Shown here: in pieces, positions 10,817-19,591 of the stretch
How the letters are laid out: the number at the start of each line of letters is the position of its first letter
How positions within the stretch are numbered: position 1 is the first letter of the stretch
Assembly (NCBI GenBank): GCA_964507445.1
Contig: CAZDQF010000012.1
Span: 62,001-126,000, forward strand
Direction: 5' to 3'
Source of the DNA: GCA-2683135 sp964507445
Lineage (GTDB): Bacteria; Planctomycetota; GCA-002687715
DNA length: 64,000 nucleotides
Notes under the pieces: model-generated
The model's database searches: none
The model's input: the letters and a program-made list of their open reading frames with translations, nothing else
What the model was told of the DNA's origin: nothing
Translations under genes and position numbers: made by a program

Positions 10817-13777
10817 TCAGGCTCCGAAGTCGATGACCACGTTGGTGACCTGCGGCAGCGTCGGTACCGGCGCCCCCACGGGCACCACCGGGTAACTCAG
10901 GGTGATGCGCATGCGGATGAACCGGTTGCCGCTGAGGGTGTAGATCTGGGATCCCGGAACGGCGGCGGTCACGGTGGTCAGGTTCGGTTGCGTAGGATTG
11001 GTGACGCTTCCTTGCGCGGCCTCGTAGAGGATGGTCACCGTCCCCGTGGTGCCGCTGACGAAGGTCTCCGTGGCGCCGGTGAACGTGGGGTTGGTGAAGC
11101 CGGTATCGAGGAACTCGGACGTGGCCGTGTCCTCGATGGTGTTCGGGTTGCCCGGCACCATCATCACGGAGACGTTGGCTCCTCCGAGGACGTTGCCCAG
11201 CGGTTGGAAGAACGACGCGTTGACCATCCCGTCAGCGTCCTCGAACTGGTAGAGACCCACGCCTCCGGACCCGCCCAGGTGACTAGAACAGGAGCTGCCC
11301 ATACTCCCGCCGGCCACGCTCAAGGTCGCCGACGAGGAGATCTGGATCTGGGCCAGAGACTGCATCCAGAGCATCCCGCCGGAGCCGGCGCCGCCGTTTC
11401 CTCCGAAGAAGAGGTTCCCCTGACCGCCGTCTGCGCCTTCGAGGGTGATGACGGCGGTAGGGTTGAGTTGGATGACCCCCGCCGCGCCCACATAGAGACC
11501 GCCTCCGCCGCCGCCTCCGCCGCCGCCCTGATCGTCGTTGGGTGCCCCCGTCAACTCGAAACGGTCACCGCCGCCGCCCCCTCCTGAACCGGCCGAGAGA
11601 TTGCCGACGGGGAGGACCATGGCTGACGGGACCGGCGCCGCCAGGGCCACGGTCTGCACCGTCGGCACTAACGGCACGCATAGGCCTGATATCTGCGAAA
11701 GCTGGTACGGCCCACCGTTGCCACCCTGGGCCCAGGCGGAGCCCCCGGCCCCGCCGAGGCCTCCGAGCTCACCGACCATCCCGCCAGCCGGGAACCGGAA
11801 GCCGCCGCCGCCACCGCCGCCGCCACCGAAGGTGGGGTTGGCTCCGGAGGGACCCGTGTTGGGAACCCCGGCCTCCGGCGGACCGAACCCGGATTCACCC
11901 TGCGCCGTGCGGGTGAGGTACCCCGACTGGGAGGCGCGCCCTCCGTTGCCTCCGCTGACCCCGGCGACGCCGCCGCGAACCACGGAGTTGGCTGCGCTCG
12001 CACCGTTATTGAACCCGCCGCTGCCAGGGCCTTGTTCAGGACTTCCGGTAGGGGCCGTCGAAGACATGCCGGCGTTGCCGCTGAGCGTGCCGTCGATGAA
12101 CACCTGGCCGCTGCATCGGATGTGTGCCCGTTCCGTTCCGATGATGCGGACGTTGGCGCCCGGGGCGACGAATACGGTGTGCGGCTGCCAGAGCCCTGCG
12201 GCGAACCCCGTTGATGGCGGCGCGCCGGTGTCCAGGGTCCCGGATCCGGGAGGGAGCGTCATGAGCCCGAAGCTGCCGTCGCCTCCGATCACGGTGCCGT
12301 TGAGGCCGGCGATGCTCAATGCGCCTCCGCCCCAGGTCATGAGACTGCCGACCTGGGCTGCGGATGCGCTGGAGTTGAAGTTCTCCGTCAGGGGTGGCTG
12401 CGGCGTCGGGGCGGCCCCCTGGGTGACGAACAGCAGCGGCGCGCCCGGGCTCCCGGGGACCAGCTCTACCGGATTCCCCGCCGGGTCCGTGACCACCGGG
12501 TCCACCTCGAATCGGAACGTGGACCCGGCCGACAGGGGGCTGGCGGCGACGTACTCGATGCGGGACCCGGGGCCCAGGGCGCCCCCTGGTCCGGTGTAGG
12601 TGACGCTGCCGGGGATCTGGATGCCTCCCAGCGTGACGTTCACCAGCCGCACCGTGGTGATGTCCACCGTCCCGCCGAGCAATCCCTCGTTGAGGGTGAC
12701 GCTGACGGTGTTGGCGGCGATGGAGCCCACCGGGATTGCTGCCGGAGCGGGATTCGCCATGGCGGGCACGGTCCCGATCACCTGAGGTGAACCGGGAGAG
12801 ACGTCCGTGAAGGAGGCCCCCGGATTGGCGGCGGAGCACGGCCTCGTCATGAAGCAGGCGTTGATGCTCCGGGTGATGGGGCTGCCGGCCACGGTCACCA
12901 CCGGGCCGCCGGCGGTGACGTCCGGGACCTGCACCGTGTACTGGGAACCCGGAGCGAGGCCGGCGCCGTTGCAGGTGAGCGCGCTCCCCGCCACGGCGGG
13001 GAGGAACACCACCAAGCGCTGGTTCCCCGCAGGCAGCAGAGGATCGTCCTGCACGAAGAACTGCCCGGCGGCGTACTCCGGACCCGACGGAGTGGTGCGG
13101 AAGATGTTGATGGACCCCGATGCCGATCCGGCGGTGGGGAGCGATGAGGGGTCGACGGGTCCGCCGAACATGAACGTGAGGTCGTTGTTGAGGAAGACCC
13201 CGCCGATGCAGGTGCCGGTCCCGTTGATCACGCCTCCGTTGTTGGACCAGAACGGAGCGGAGACACCGCCCACGTAGACCGCTACGGGTTCCACCACCAT
13301 CGGGGCGAAATCCAGCGCCGCCGTGAGTCGCAAGCCTGTGGCGGCGGCGGGGTCCGTGACCACCGCCTGTAGCCCTACTGGCGCGACCGCGCCGGCGCCG
13401 CCGCCGTTGAAGAAGCTCACCTGGAAACTGCCGCTCCCGTTGAGTTGAGCGATGGGTGCGGTGGGGGAACCGGGAGTGAGACCGTCCAGGACCACGGAGA
13501 AACCCGATGCCGTGTAGTCCAGGTCCACGAGGCCTTCTGGGAGGGTGGAGAACCCGGCCGAGACAGTTCCGGCTCCAGCCAAGAATGGGGTGTTGGATGC
13601 CGCGGCGCTTCCTTGCAGGGTCAACTGCACGACGGTGCCTCGCAGACCACCCAACTGGACGGGGTAGGGCGGGCCCCCGAGGGCGCCATTGGCTGTCAGG
13701 CTTGCGGTCGAGGCATTGGGTTGCTGCGCGCAGAGGCAGATCGCCAGAGCGAGGCTGATGACTGTTATCCGGAACAT
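10817..13777 (-). CDS. Secreted glycine-rich protein with SbsA-type Ig-like domains
   Basis: This 986-residue protein has a signal peptide over about residues 1-18 (hydrophobic run ending in CLCAQQ). The first half contains bacterial Ig-like domains of the SbsA/Big_5 kind, recognised by patterns such as NTVSVTLNEGLLGG and VTDPAGNPVELVPGS. The second half is built of glycine-rich stretches (polyglycine runs before GLYVGAAG and in FGGGGGGGGG) alternating with short beta strands, followed by a C-terminal beta domain. It is a close architectural paralogue of the protein at 56191-58890; both share the SAGSGGGGGGDR and GNLFFGG elements. It is probably an extracellular or surface structural protein; no enzyme motif is visible. 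Confidence 0.85.
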   Translation of the reverse strand: MFRITVISLALAICLCAQQPNASTASLTANGALGGPPYPVQLGGLRGTVVQLTLQGSAAASNTPFLAGAGTVSAGFSTLPEGLVDLDYTASGFSVVLDGLTPGSPTAPIAQLNGSGSFQVSFFNGGGAGAVAPVGLQAVVTDPAAATGLRLTAALDFAPMVVEPVAVYVGGVSAPFWSNNGGVINGTGTCIGGVFLNNDLTFMFGGPVDPSSLPTAGSASGSINIFRTTPSGPEYAAGQFFVQDDPLLPAGNQRLVVFLPAVAGSALTCNGAGLAPGSQYTVQVPDVTAGGPVVTVAGSPITRSINACFMTRPCSAANPGASFTDVSPGSPQVIGTVPAMANPAPAAIPVGSIAANTVSVTLNEGLLGGTVDITTVRLVNVTLGGIQIPGSVTYTGPGGALGPGSRIEYVAASPLSAGSTFRFEVDPVVTDPAGNPVELVPGSPGAPLLFVTQGAAPTPQPPLTENFNSSASAAQVGSLMTWGGGALSIAGLNGTVIGGDGSFGLMTLPPGSGTLDTGAPPSTGFAAGLWQPHTVFVAPGANVRIIGTERAHIRCSGQVFIDGTLSGNAGMSSTAPTGSPEQGPGSGGFNNGASAANSVVRGGVAGVSGGNGGRASQSGYLTRTAQGESGFGPPEAGVPNTGPSGANPTFGGGGGGGGGFRFPAGGMVGELGGLGGAGGSAWAQGGNGGPYQLSQISGLCVPLVPTVQTVALAAPVPSAMVLPVGNLSAGSGGGGGGDRFELTGAPNDDQGGGGGGGGGGLYVGAAGVIQLNPTAVITLEGADGGQGNLFFGGNGGAGSGGMLWMQSLAQIQISSSATLSVAGGSMGSSCSSHLGGSGGVGLYQFEDADGMVNASFFQPLGNVLGGANVSVMMVPGNPNTIEDTATSEFLDTGFTNPTFTGATETFVSGTTGTVTILYEAAQGSVTNPTQPNLTTVTAAVPGSQIYTLSGNRFIRMRITLSYPVVPVGAPVPTLPQVTNVVIDFGA

Positions 13778-13855
13778 GTGGAGGCCCTTTCCTCGTCCAA
13801 ACGCGCCCCGGTAGCATGACAGATGGTGGGCCGCGAGCGCAAGACAGCTATCGGA

Positions 13856-15073
13856 TCAACCCTTGACGCAGACGACCTGCTTCAAGGTGGCGACGACCTC
13901 CACGAGGTCCGACTGAGCCTCCATGACGGCGCGTATGTCCTTGTAGGCCATGGGGGTTTCGTCGATGACCGCGCTGTCCTTGCGACACTCTATGTCACGG
14001 GTGGCGTTGATGTGGTCGTCCACGGAGAACTTCCGCCGGGCCTCTGTGCGGGACATGGCGCGGCCGGCGCCGTGGCTGCACGAATGGAAGCTGTTGGGGT
14101 TGCCTTTGCCGCGAACGATGAAGGACTGGGCGCCCATGGAACCCGGGATGATGCCCAGCTGCCCCTTGGCGGCGGAGACCGCTCCCTTACGGGTCACGAA
14201 GACCTGCTCGCCGAAGTGGGTCTCCTGCTCGACGTAGTTGTGATGGCAGTTCACCGCCATGAGATCCGCCTTGAAGCGCGGCAGGTCCCGGTTCCGGCGG
14301 AGCGTGTCCAGCACCAGGCTCATCATCAACTCGCGGTTCTTCAGGGCGAAGCGCTGGGCCCATGTCACCGCTTCGGTGTAGTCGTCAAAGTGACGCGCCC
14401 CTTCGGTGAAGTAGGCCAGGTTCTTGTCAGGGAGATTAGCGATGTGCTGGCGCATGTCTCGTTGCGCCAGGTTGATGAAGTGGGTCCCGATGCGGTTGCC
14501 CACCCCGCGGGAACCGGAGTGGAGCATCACCCAGACGGCGCTGTCCGTATCGAGGCAGACCTCGATGAAGTGGTTGCCCGTCCCGAGGGTCCCCAGGTGT
14601 TCGCAGTGGCGGCCACGATCCAGCTTGGGGTGCTTGCCCACGATCCGCTCGTAGCCCGGCCGCAGCTTCCTCCAGGTGTCCGCCACGGCCGCGGGAGGCT
14701 CGCGCCAGGAGCCGCGGTCGCCTTTGCCGCCGCCCGAGGTCCGACCGTGGGGGACGGCCTTCTCGATGGCGGACCGGACCCCGCCGAGATGGTCCGGCAG
14801 GTCGGCTCCTTGCAGCGAAGTCTTGACGGCCATCATGCCGCAGCCGATGTCCACCCCCACCGCCGCCGGGATGATGGCCTTGCGGGTAGGGATGACGCTC
14901 CCGACGGTGGCGCCCATGCCCCAGTGAACGTCGGGCATGGCCGCGACCCAGCGATGGATGAACGGCAGGCTGGCCACGTTCTTCAGCTGCGTCAGCGCGC
15001 TCTCCTCTACCGGGACTCCACGGGTCCATGCCCTGATGGGGACGCCGGCGGTGTCGATGACCTGCTCGTTCAC
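13856..15073 (-). CDS. rtcB: RNA-splicing ligase RtcB
   Basis: This 405-residue protein is close to the usual length for bacterial RtcB. It carries the metal-binding VGVDIGCGMM motif, the histidine motif GTLGTGNHFIEV, the SGSRGVGN loop and the CSHGAGR motif whose histidine is guanylylated. RtcB joins RNA 2',3'-cyclic phosphate or 3'-phosphate ends to 5'-hydroxyl ends using GTP and manganese, acting in RNA repair. No RtcA or archease gene is nearby. It is the last gene of a minus-strand run, 10 bases after purU. Confidence 0.97.
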   Translation of the reverse strand: MNEQVIDTAGVPIRAWTRGVPVEESALTQLKNVASLPFIHRWVAAMPDVHWGMGATVGSVIPTRKAIIPAAVGVDIGCGMMAVKTSLQGADLPDHLGGVRSAIEKAVPHGRTSGGGKGDRGSWREPPAAVADTWRKLRPGYERIVGKHPKLDRGRHCEHLGTLGTGNHFIEVCLDTDSAVWVMLHSGSRGVGNRIGTHFINLAQRDMRQHIANLPDKNLAYFTEGARHFDDYTEAVTWAQRFALKNRELMMSLVLDTLRRNRDLPRFKADLMAVNCHHNYVEQETHFGEQVFVTRKGAVSAAKGQLGIIPGSMGAQSFIVRGKGNPNSFHSCSHGAGRAMSRTEARRKFSVDDHINATRDIECRKDSAVIDETPMAYKDIRAVMEAQSDLVEVVATLKQVVCVKG

Positions 15074-15083
15074 TCTGGTCTTC

Positions 15084-15935
15084 TCAACTGAACACCACGG
15101 TCTTGTTGCCCCAGACGATGACCCTGTCGTCGAGGTGCCACCGGACGGCGCGGGCGAGGACGTTCCGTTCGATGTCGCGGCCGAGTGACACCAGGTCTCC
15201 GGGCGCGTGGCGATGGGATACGCGGGCCACGTCCTGTTCGATGATGGGTCCTTCGTCCAGGGCGCTCGTCACGTAGTGAGCGGTGGCTCCGATGACCTTC
15301 ACGCCTCGATCCCAGGCCTGATGGTACGGGCGGGCGCCGGCGAATGCGGGGAGGAAGGAGTGGTGGATGTTGATGATCCTGGACGGGAACCGTTCCACGA
15401 ATCCGGGGGAGAGGATCTGCATGTAGCGGGCCAGCACCACCAGGTCCACGCCGTCCAGCAATCCGAGCTGCTGTGTCTCCGCCGCTTCCTTGGTAGTGGG
15501 GGTCATCGGGACGTAATGGAACGGGACCCCGAAGGTCGAGACCGCTCCCTCGGCGTCCTCGTGATTGGAGATGACGCACGTGATGTCCGCGTTCAACTCG
15601 CCATTCCGCCAGCGCCACAGCAGCTCCAGCAGGGCGTGATCCATCTTCGAGACCATCAGCGCCATGCGCTTGCGTCTCGATGGATAGGAGATCCGCCAGT
15701 CCATCTCCAGGGGATGAGCGACCTGGGCTGAGAAGGCGGACTCGAACGCGGCGGCGGATGCTCCACGGTCCGGGAGGGTGAACTCCAGTCGCATGAAGAA
15801 CGTGCCGTGGTCTGGTTCCGTGGTGTGCTGGTCCAGTCCGGTGATGTTGGCCCGTTGCTCCAGGAGGAAGCTGGTGCAGCGGGCGATGATGCCCGGCTGA
15901 TCCGGGCACGTGATGAGCATGCGGGCGGTGTTCAC
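15084..15935 (-). CDS. purU: Formyltetrahydrofolate deformylase
   Basis: This 283-residue protein has an N-terminal ACT domain (about residues 1-80, CPDQPGIIARCTSFLLE) and a C-terminal formyltransferase-fold domain. The catalytic Asn-His pair is in INIHHSFLPAF, and the catalytic Asp is in ALDEGPIIEQD. The ACT domain separates PurU from the purine enzyme PurN. It hydrolyses 10-formyl-THF to formate and THF, balancing one-carbon pools. It lies 10 bases before rtcB on the same strand. Confidence 0.95.
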   Translation of the reverse strand: MNTARMLITCPDQPGIIARCTSFLLEQRANITGLDQHTTEPDHGTFFMRLEFTLPDRGASAAAFESAFSAQVAHPLEMDWRISYPSRRKRMALMVSKMDHALLELLWRWRNGELNADITCVISNHEDAEGAVSTFGVPFHYVPMTPTTKEAAETQQLGLLDGVDLVVLARYMQILSPGFVERFPSRIINIHHSFLPAFAGARPYHQAWDRGVKVIGATAHYVTSALDEGPIIEQDVARVSHRHAPGDLVSLGRDIERNVLARAVRWHLDDRVIVWGNKTVVFS

Positions 15936-15990
15936 GCCTCCTCTTGTATCGGACCGACGGTCAAGAAGGGAGGGTGGAACCCGTGACGGG

Positions 15991-16548
15991 TCAGTCTTCG
16001 CGTCGCCGCTTGCCGCCCAGGAGGAGGGCGCCCATCACCATCAGACCGGAGGAGATGAACGGGTTCCAGGCCACGGCTTCCGTGGTGACGGAGAGGGTCT
16101 CGGCGTATTCCAACTGGGCTGAGGGAGCGCTGTAGGCGGGGAAGAGGGCGACCACGCCAGCCAACAGGACCATGAGCGCGAGGCCGCGGAATCGGGTCCC
16201 CGGAAGCAGGACGGCGAGGAGCAGGGCGGCGAGCCCGATGGCGCCGGCGCTGGGCGGGAGCACCCACGGTGCCTGGTCGTCCCGGACGCCGTCGTTGACC
16301 ATCTCCCAAGCGCGGGGCAGGAACGAGTGGTCACCTTCCGGGGGCGGAGCCTTCTGCAGCAGCTCGAGGCGGCGCCTCCCGGCCTCCACGGCCGCCAGGC
16401 CGTAGGGGTGGTCCCGCATGACCTTGCGCAGGGCCGGGACGTCGGTGGCGGCGGCGAGAGCCCCCTCTGCCGCGGTGTTGGTGAACAGACCGTGACACAG
16501 CAAGGTGGTGGCGCAGGCAACCAGGGCCAGACTGATGATCAACCGCAT
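15991..16548 (-). CDS. Small membrane protein of unknown function
   Basis: This 185-residue protein starts at ATG 16548 (MRLIISLALV); the frame stays open upstream but only as antisense of the next gene. An N-terminal hydrophobic segment (signal or first helix) is followed by about 70 soluble residues and three further hydrophobic helices, ending in GGKRRRED. No known family is recognised. It sits between purU and the metallo-beta-lactamase/rhodanese gene with gaps of 55 and 32 bases, so it is probably co-transcribed. The predicted topology places the short soluble section outside the cytoplasm. Confidence 0.7.
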   Translation of the reverse strand: MRLIISLALVACATTLLCHGLFTNTAAEGALAAATDVPALRKVMRDHPYGLAAVEAGRRRLELLQKAPPPEGDHSFLPRAWEMVNDGVRDDQAPWVLPPSAGAIGLAALLLAVLLPGTRFRGLALMVLLAGVVALFPAYSAPSAQLEYAETLSVTTEAVAWNPFISSGLMVMGALLLGGKRRRED

Positions 16549-16580
16549 GGGGATGGTATACGGGGTCGCGTCCGCATCTT

Positions 16581-17984
16581 CTACGAGCACCTCTCCGGAT
16601 CGCCGATCACCGGGTGCCCCGCTTCGATCCACGCGTCCAGGCCGCCCTTCAGATCCGCGAACCCCGTGCGGCCGTGGCGGGCCAGGAGGCTGGCGGCGAC
16701 GGCGGATCGGTAACCGGACTGGCAATGCAGGTGCAGGGGCCCTTCCGCGGGCAGCCTGTGGAGGTCCTCGACGAACCGGGTGAGCGGGATGTTGACGCTG
16801 CCGGCTATGCGGCTGGCTTCCCACTCGTTGGGTTGGCGCACGTCCACCAGCACTCCGGGAGGGGCCTCACGAAGCGCCTGGTGCATGGCATCCGGCGTGA
16901 TGCGGTCCAGGGCGATGGACTGGGACTCGGCGACGGCCGCATCGAAGCCATCGATGCAGCCCACCACGCGGTCAAACCCGATCCGCCCCAGCCGACGGGC
17001 TGCCTCTTCGCCTCTGCCCTCGGGTGCCCCGATGACCAGCTCGGTATCGTGGGACAGGATCGTCCCCACCCACGTGACGAAGCGTCCGTCCAGACCGACG
17101 TTGATGCTGCCCGGGATGTGTCCGGCGCAGTAGGCCTCCGAATCCCGGGTGTCCAGGATGACGGCGCCCTGTCGTTGGCGATCGAGGGCCTGCTCCACGG
17201 AGATGGACGGGATGGCCGAGATGACCGTGCCCATGATCGCGTGGTCGCGTTTGTTGAACTCGGCGTCGTAGGAGAAGTAAGGCGGAACGGTCTGTTGCCC
17301 CTCGCAGACCAGTGCCACGAACGCCTCGCACGACATGGGCTGCAGCGCCGGGTTGCTTCGTCGTTGTTCGCCGATGGTGGACACCGTCTCCGCGCCCAGG
17401 CTCTTGCCACACATGGAGCCGGCGCCGTGACCCGGGTAGATGAGGGTGTCGTCCGGCAGGGTCAGCAGGCGATCTCTGGTGGAGCGGTACAGCTGCGTCG
17501 CCATCTCTTCCTGGGTCAACCCGGCGGATGCCATGAGGTCGGGTCTCCCGACGTCGCCGATGAACAGGCAGTCACCCGTGAGCACCGCGTGAGGAGCGTC
17601 ACCGGTCTTCGTCAGGTCGAAGACGAGCAGGCTGATGGACTCCGGTGTGTGCCCCGGTGTGGCCATGACCTCGACGCGGACGTCGCCGAAGGTCCAGGAG
17701 TCCCCGTCGGCGGACGGGGTGAAGGCATACTCCGTCTCCGCTCCCCGGCCGATGTGAATCTCGGCGCCGCAGCGGTCCCTCAACTCCAGGTGCCCGGACG
17801 CGAAGTCGGCGTGGAAGTGGGTGAGGAACACGTGCTGGATTTGGAGCCCTTCAGCGCTCGCGGCGTCGATGTAGACGTCCACGTCCCGGCGGGGGTCGAC
17901 CACGGCGGCGACGCCGCTGGCCCGGTCGCCGACGAGGTAGGACGCCTGGGCGAGGCACTCCAGGTAGTACTGGTGCAGCAGCAT
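16581..17984 (-). CDS. Metallo-beta-lactamase-fold hydrolase fused to two rhodanese domains
   Basis: In this 467-residue protein, residues 1 to about 250 are an MBL-fold domain with HFHADFASGH at 56-65, GHTPES, TGDCLFIGDVGRPD and YPGHGAGS, as in ETHE1-like persulfide dioxygenases. Two rhodanese domains follow, at about 255-350 and 365-462. The second has the active-site loop with Cys421 (HCQSGYRS). In the first, the loop reads GAPEGRGE, with no cysteine, so it is probably a non-catalytic fold. Such fusions handle sulfane sulfur: the rhodanese transfers sulfur to glutathione or another thiol, and the MBL domain oxidises the persulfide to sulfite. The dioxygenase assignment is inferred from the motif set. 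Confidence 0.88.
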   Translation of the reverse strand: MLLHQYYLECLAQASYLVGDRASGVAAVVDPRRDVDVYIDAASAEGLQIQHVFLTHFHADFASGHLELRDRCGAEIHIGRGAETEYAFTPSADGDSWTFGDVRVEVMATPGHTPESISLLVFDLTKTGDAPHAVLTGDCLFIGDVGRPDLMASAGLTQEEMATQLYRSTRDRLLTLPDDTLIYPGHGAGSMCGKSLGAETVSTIGEQRRSNPALQPMSCEAFVALVCEGQQTVPPYFSYDAEFNKRDHAIMGTVISAIPSISVEQALDRQRQGAVILDTRDSEAYCAGHIPGSINVGLDGRFVTWVGTILSHDTELVIGAPEGRGEEAARRLGRIGFDRVVGCIDGFDAAVAESQSIALDRITPDAMHQALREAPPGVLVDVRQPNEWEASRIAGSVNIPLTRFVEDLHRLPAEGPLHLHCQSGYRSAVAASLLARHGRTGFADLKGGLDAWIEAGHPVIGDPERCS

Positions 17985-18005
17985 GGGAGGACCTTAACCG
18001 GTGGG

Positions 18006-19568
18006 TCAGCGGAGGCGTAGCACCAGGCCGCCGTCCGATGTCCCGTGGAGCAGGGTCATGTCAGCGGGGAGGGAATCGGCGTCGAACCAGCCGCCGGGCC
18101 GGCGGTTGGCGGACCTTGGCATGATGACCAGCAGGGTGGCTCCCTTGCTCCTGGCGAAGGCCAGCAGGCCCTCGGAGGTCGCGCTGACAGGAGTGGGGAC
18201 CCACCGGGCCCCGGCATGGAACGGCACCCGCGAGTCCGACGCCATCACCAGGTCGCCGTCCGCCACGTGCTCTCCGACGACCTGCGCAAGCTCCTCGACC
18301 ACCAGGTGTCCGCTCTCCGCGAACTCCCCGTGTCCGTGGAGAACGCCGCGGAGGCTGGAGAGGATCAGGATGGCGCAGCCGACGGCCGCCCACGGCCGCC
18401 CCGCGAGCCCGCGCCCGGCCCACAAGGCGGCGGGCAGGGCGAGGGGTGCGAGGTAGCGGATGAGCGTCTTGTAGACCGATGCGGTCGCGAAGATGTAGAG
18501 CCCCATGACGAGCAGCAGGGCGTCGAGGGACCGCGTGGAGCGGGAGCGGCCCCGGTCGCGCAGGGCCAGCCAGACCGGCAACAGCCAGAGCAGGGAGACC
18601 ACCCCCTTTCCCGAGACCAGGGTCCAGGCGTTGCGGATTCCGTTGTGGAACACGTGGCTGGCGATCGCCGACGGATTCTCTGCGAAGAGGGTGAACGCCC
18701 CCGGACCTCGCCACGGGGTGTTGGGCTCCAGCCACGTCCCTTCCTGCCGGCCCTCCGCGTCTACGGCGTAGTTGGCCTGCTCCAGGGTCATGCCGCGGCT
18801 GAAGCGGTCGATGGTGGCGAACACCCGCGCCGACTTGCCGGCGAAGGTGGCTTCATCGGTCACCCCATGGACCCAGATGGGGTAGGGGAGGGCCACCAGC
18901 CCGAAGGCCATGAGGCACGCGCTCGGGGCGAACCAGCGAGATCGGTGGGGCGCCCGGTCTCCCGTCCGAAGAGCGAGGAGGATGGCCGCCGCGGGTCCCA
19001 GGAGCACCATCTCCACACGAGCCAGGTAGGCCAGCCCGAAGGCAACTCCGGTGCTCGCAGCCCAGGCGAGCCGTCGGGTCGCCGCTGCCCTCTCGAAGCA
19101 GAGCGCCCCCAGCGCCATGGCCATGATGGTGAGGGACTCGCTGAACACGGCGGCCCCGGTGAGGACGAAGGCGGGGCCCAGGGCGACCAGAACGCCGGTC
19201 CACCAGGCGGCTCTCCGACCTGCCACGCGCGCGGCCAGCACCCAGCAAGCCAGGACGGTCACGAGGCTGGCCAGGCAGGACACGGCCCGCCCCGCCGTCT
19301 CCGCACCCACCCCCGTCACCTTCATGGTGGCGGCCATGCCGAGGGAGTAGAGGGGCGGCAGCATCAGCTCCGGTCCGTCCATGAGGCCGACGTAAGCGCC
19401 GTCGCGGACGAGGCTCTCGGCGATTCTCCCGTACTCCGAGCCCTCGATCTCCACCACGTGGGTGAACAGGAGGATGCGCACGATCCTGACCGCCAGAGCC
19501 AGCATGAGGAGGGTGTAGAGGTCCCGACGCGGCGGCGGGAATGGAGGGGCGTCAGGGGCGGTGGTCAC
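18006..19568 (-). CDS. GT39/ArnT-type membrane glycosyltransferase
   Basis: This 520-residue protein has about 11 hydrophobic helices and a soluble C-terminal section. After the first helix is the extracytoplasmic loop with EGSEYGRIAESLVRDG and a PPLYSLGMAA motif, resembling the PMT/ArnT superfamily, which transfers sugars from polyprenyl phosphates. Substrate and acceptor cannot be told from sequence; protein, lipid A and wall polymers are all possible. The start at 19568 lies only 23 bases from the divergent beta-helix gene, so the two share a very small promoter region unless translation starts at the Met near residue 22. It is the first gene of the run ending in rtcB. Confidence 0.78.
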   Translation of the reverse strand: MTTAPDAPPFPPPRRDLYTLLMLALAVRIVRILLFTHVVEIEGSEYGRIAESLVRDGAYVGLMDGPELMLPPLYSLGMAATMKVTGVGAETAGRAVSCLASLVTVLACWVLAARVAGRRAAWWTGVLVALGPAFVLTGAAVFSESLTIMAMALGALCFERAAATRRLAWAASTGVAFGLAYLARVEMVLLGPAAAILLALRTGDRAPHRSRWFAPSACLMAFGLVALPYPIWVHGVTDEATFAGKSARVFATIDRFSRGMTLEQANYAVDAEGRQEGTWLEPNTPWRGPGAFTLFAENPSAIASHVFHNGIRNAWTLVSGKGVVSLLWLLPVWLALRDRGRSRSTRSLDALLLVMGLYIFATASVYKTLIRYLAPLALPAALWAGRGLAGRPWAAVGCAILILSSLRGVLHGHGEFAESGHLVVEELAQVVGEHVADGDLVMASDSRVPFHAGARWVPTPVSATSEGLLAFARSKGATLLVIMPRSANRRPGGWFDADSLPADMTLLHGTSDGGLVLRLR

Positions 19569-19591
19569 GGTCAGAACGGTACACTGCGGCC

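Noticed and set aside
11500..11600. CCGCCGCC runs as regulatory or structural DNA repeats
   Set aside because: They are codons for glycine runs inside the glycine-rich protein genes.
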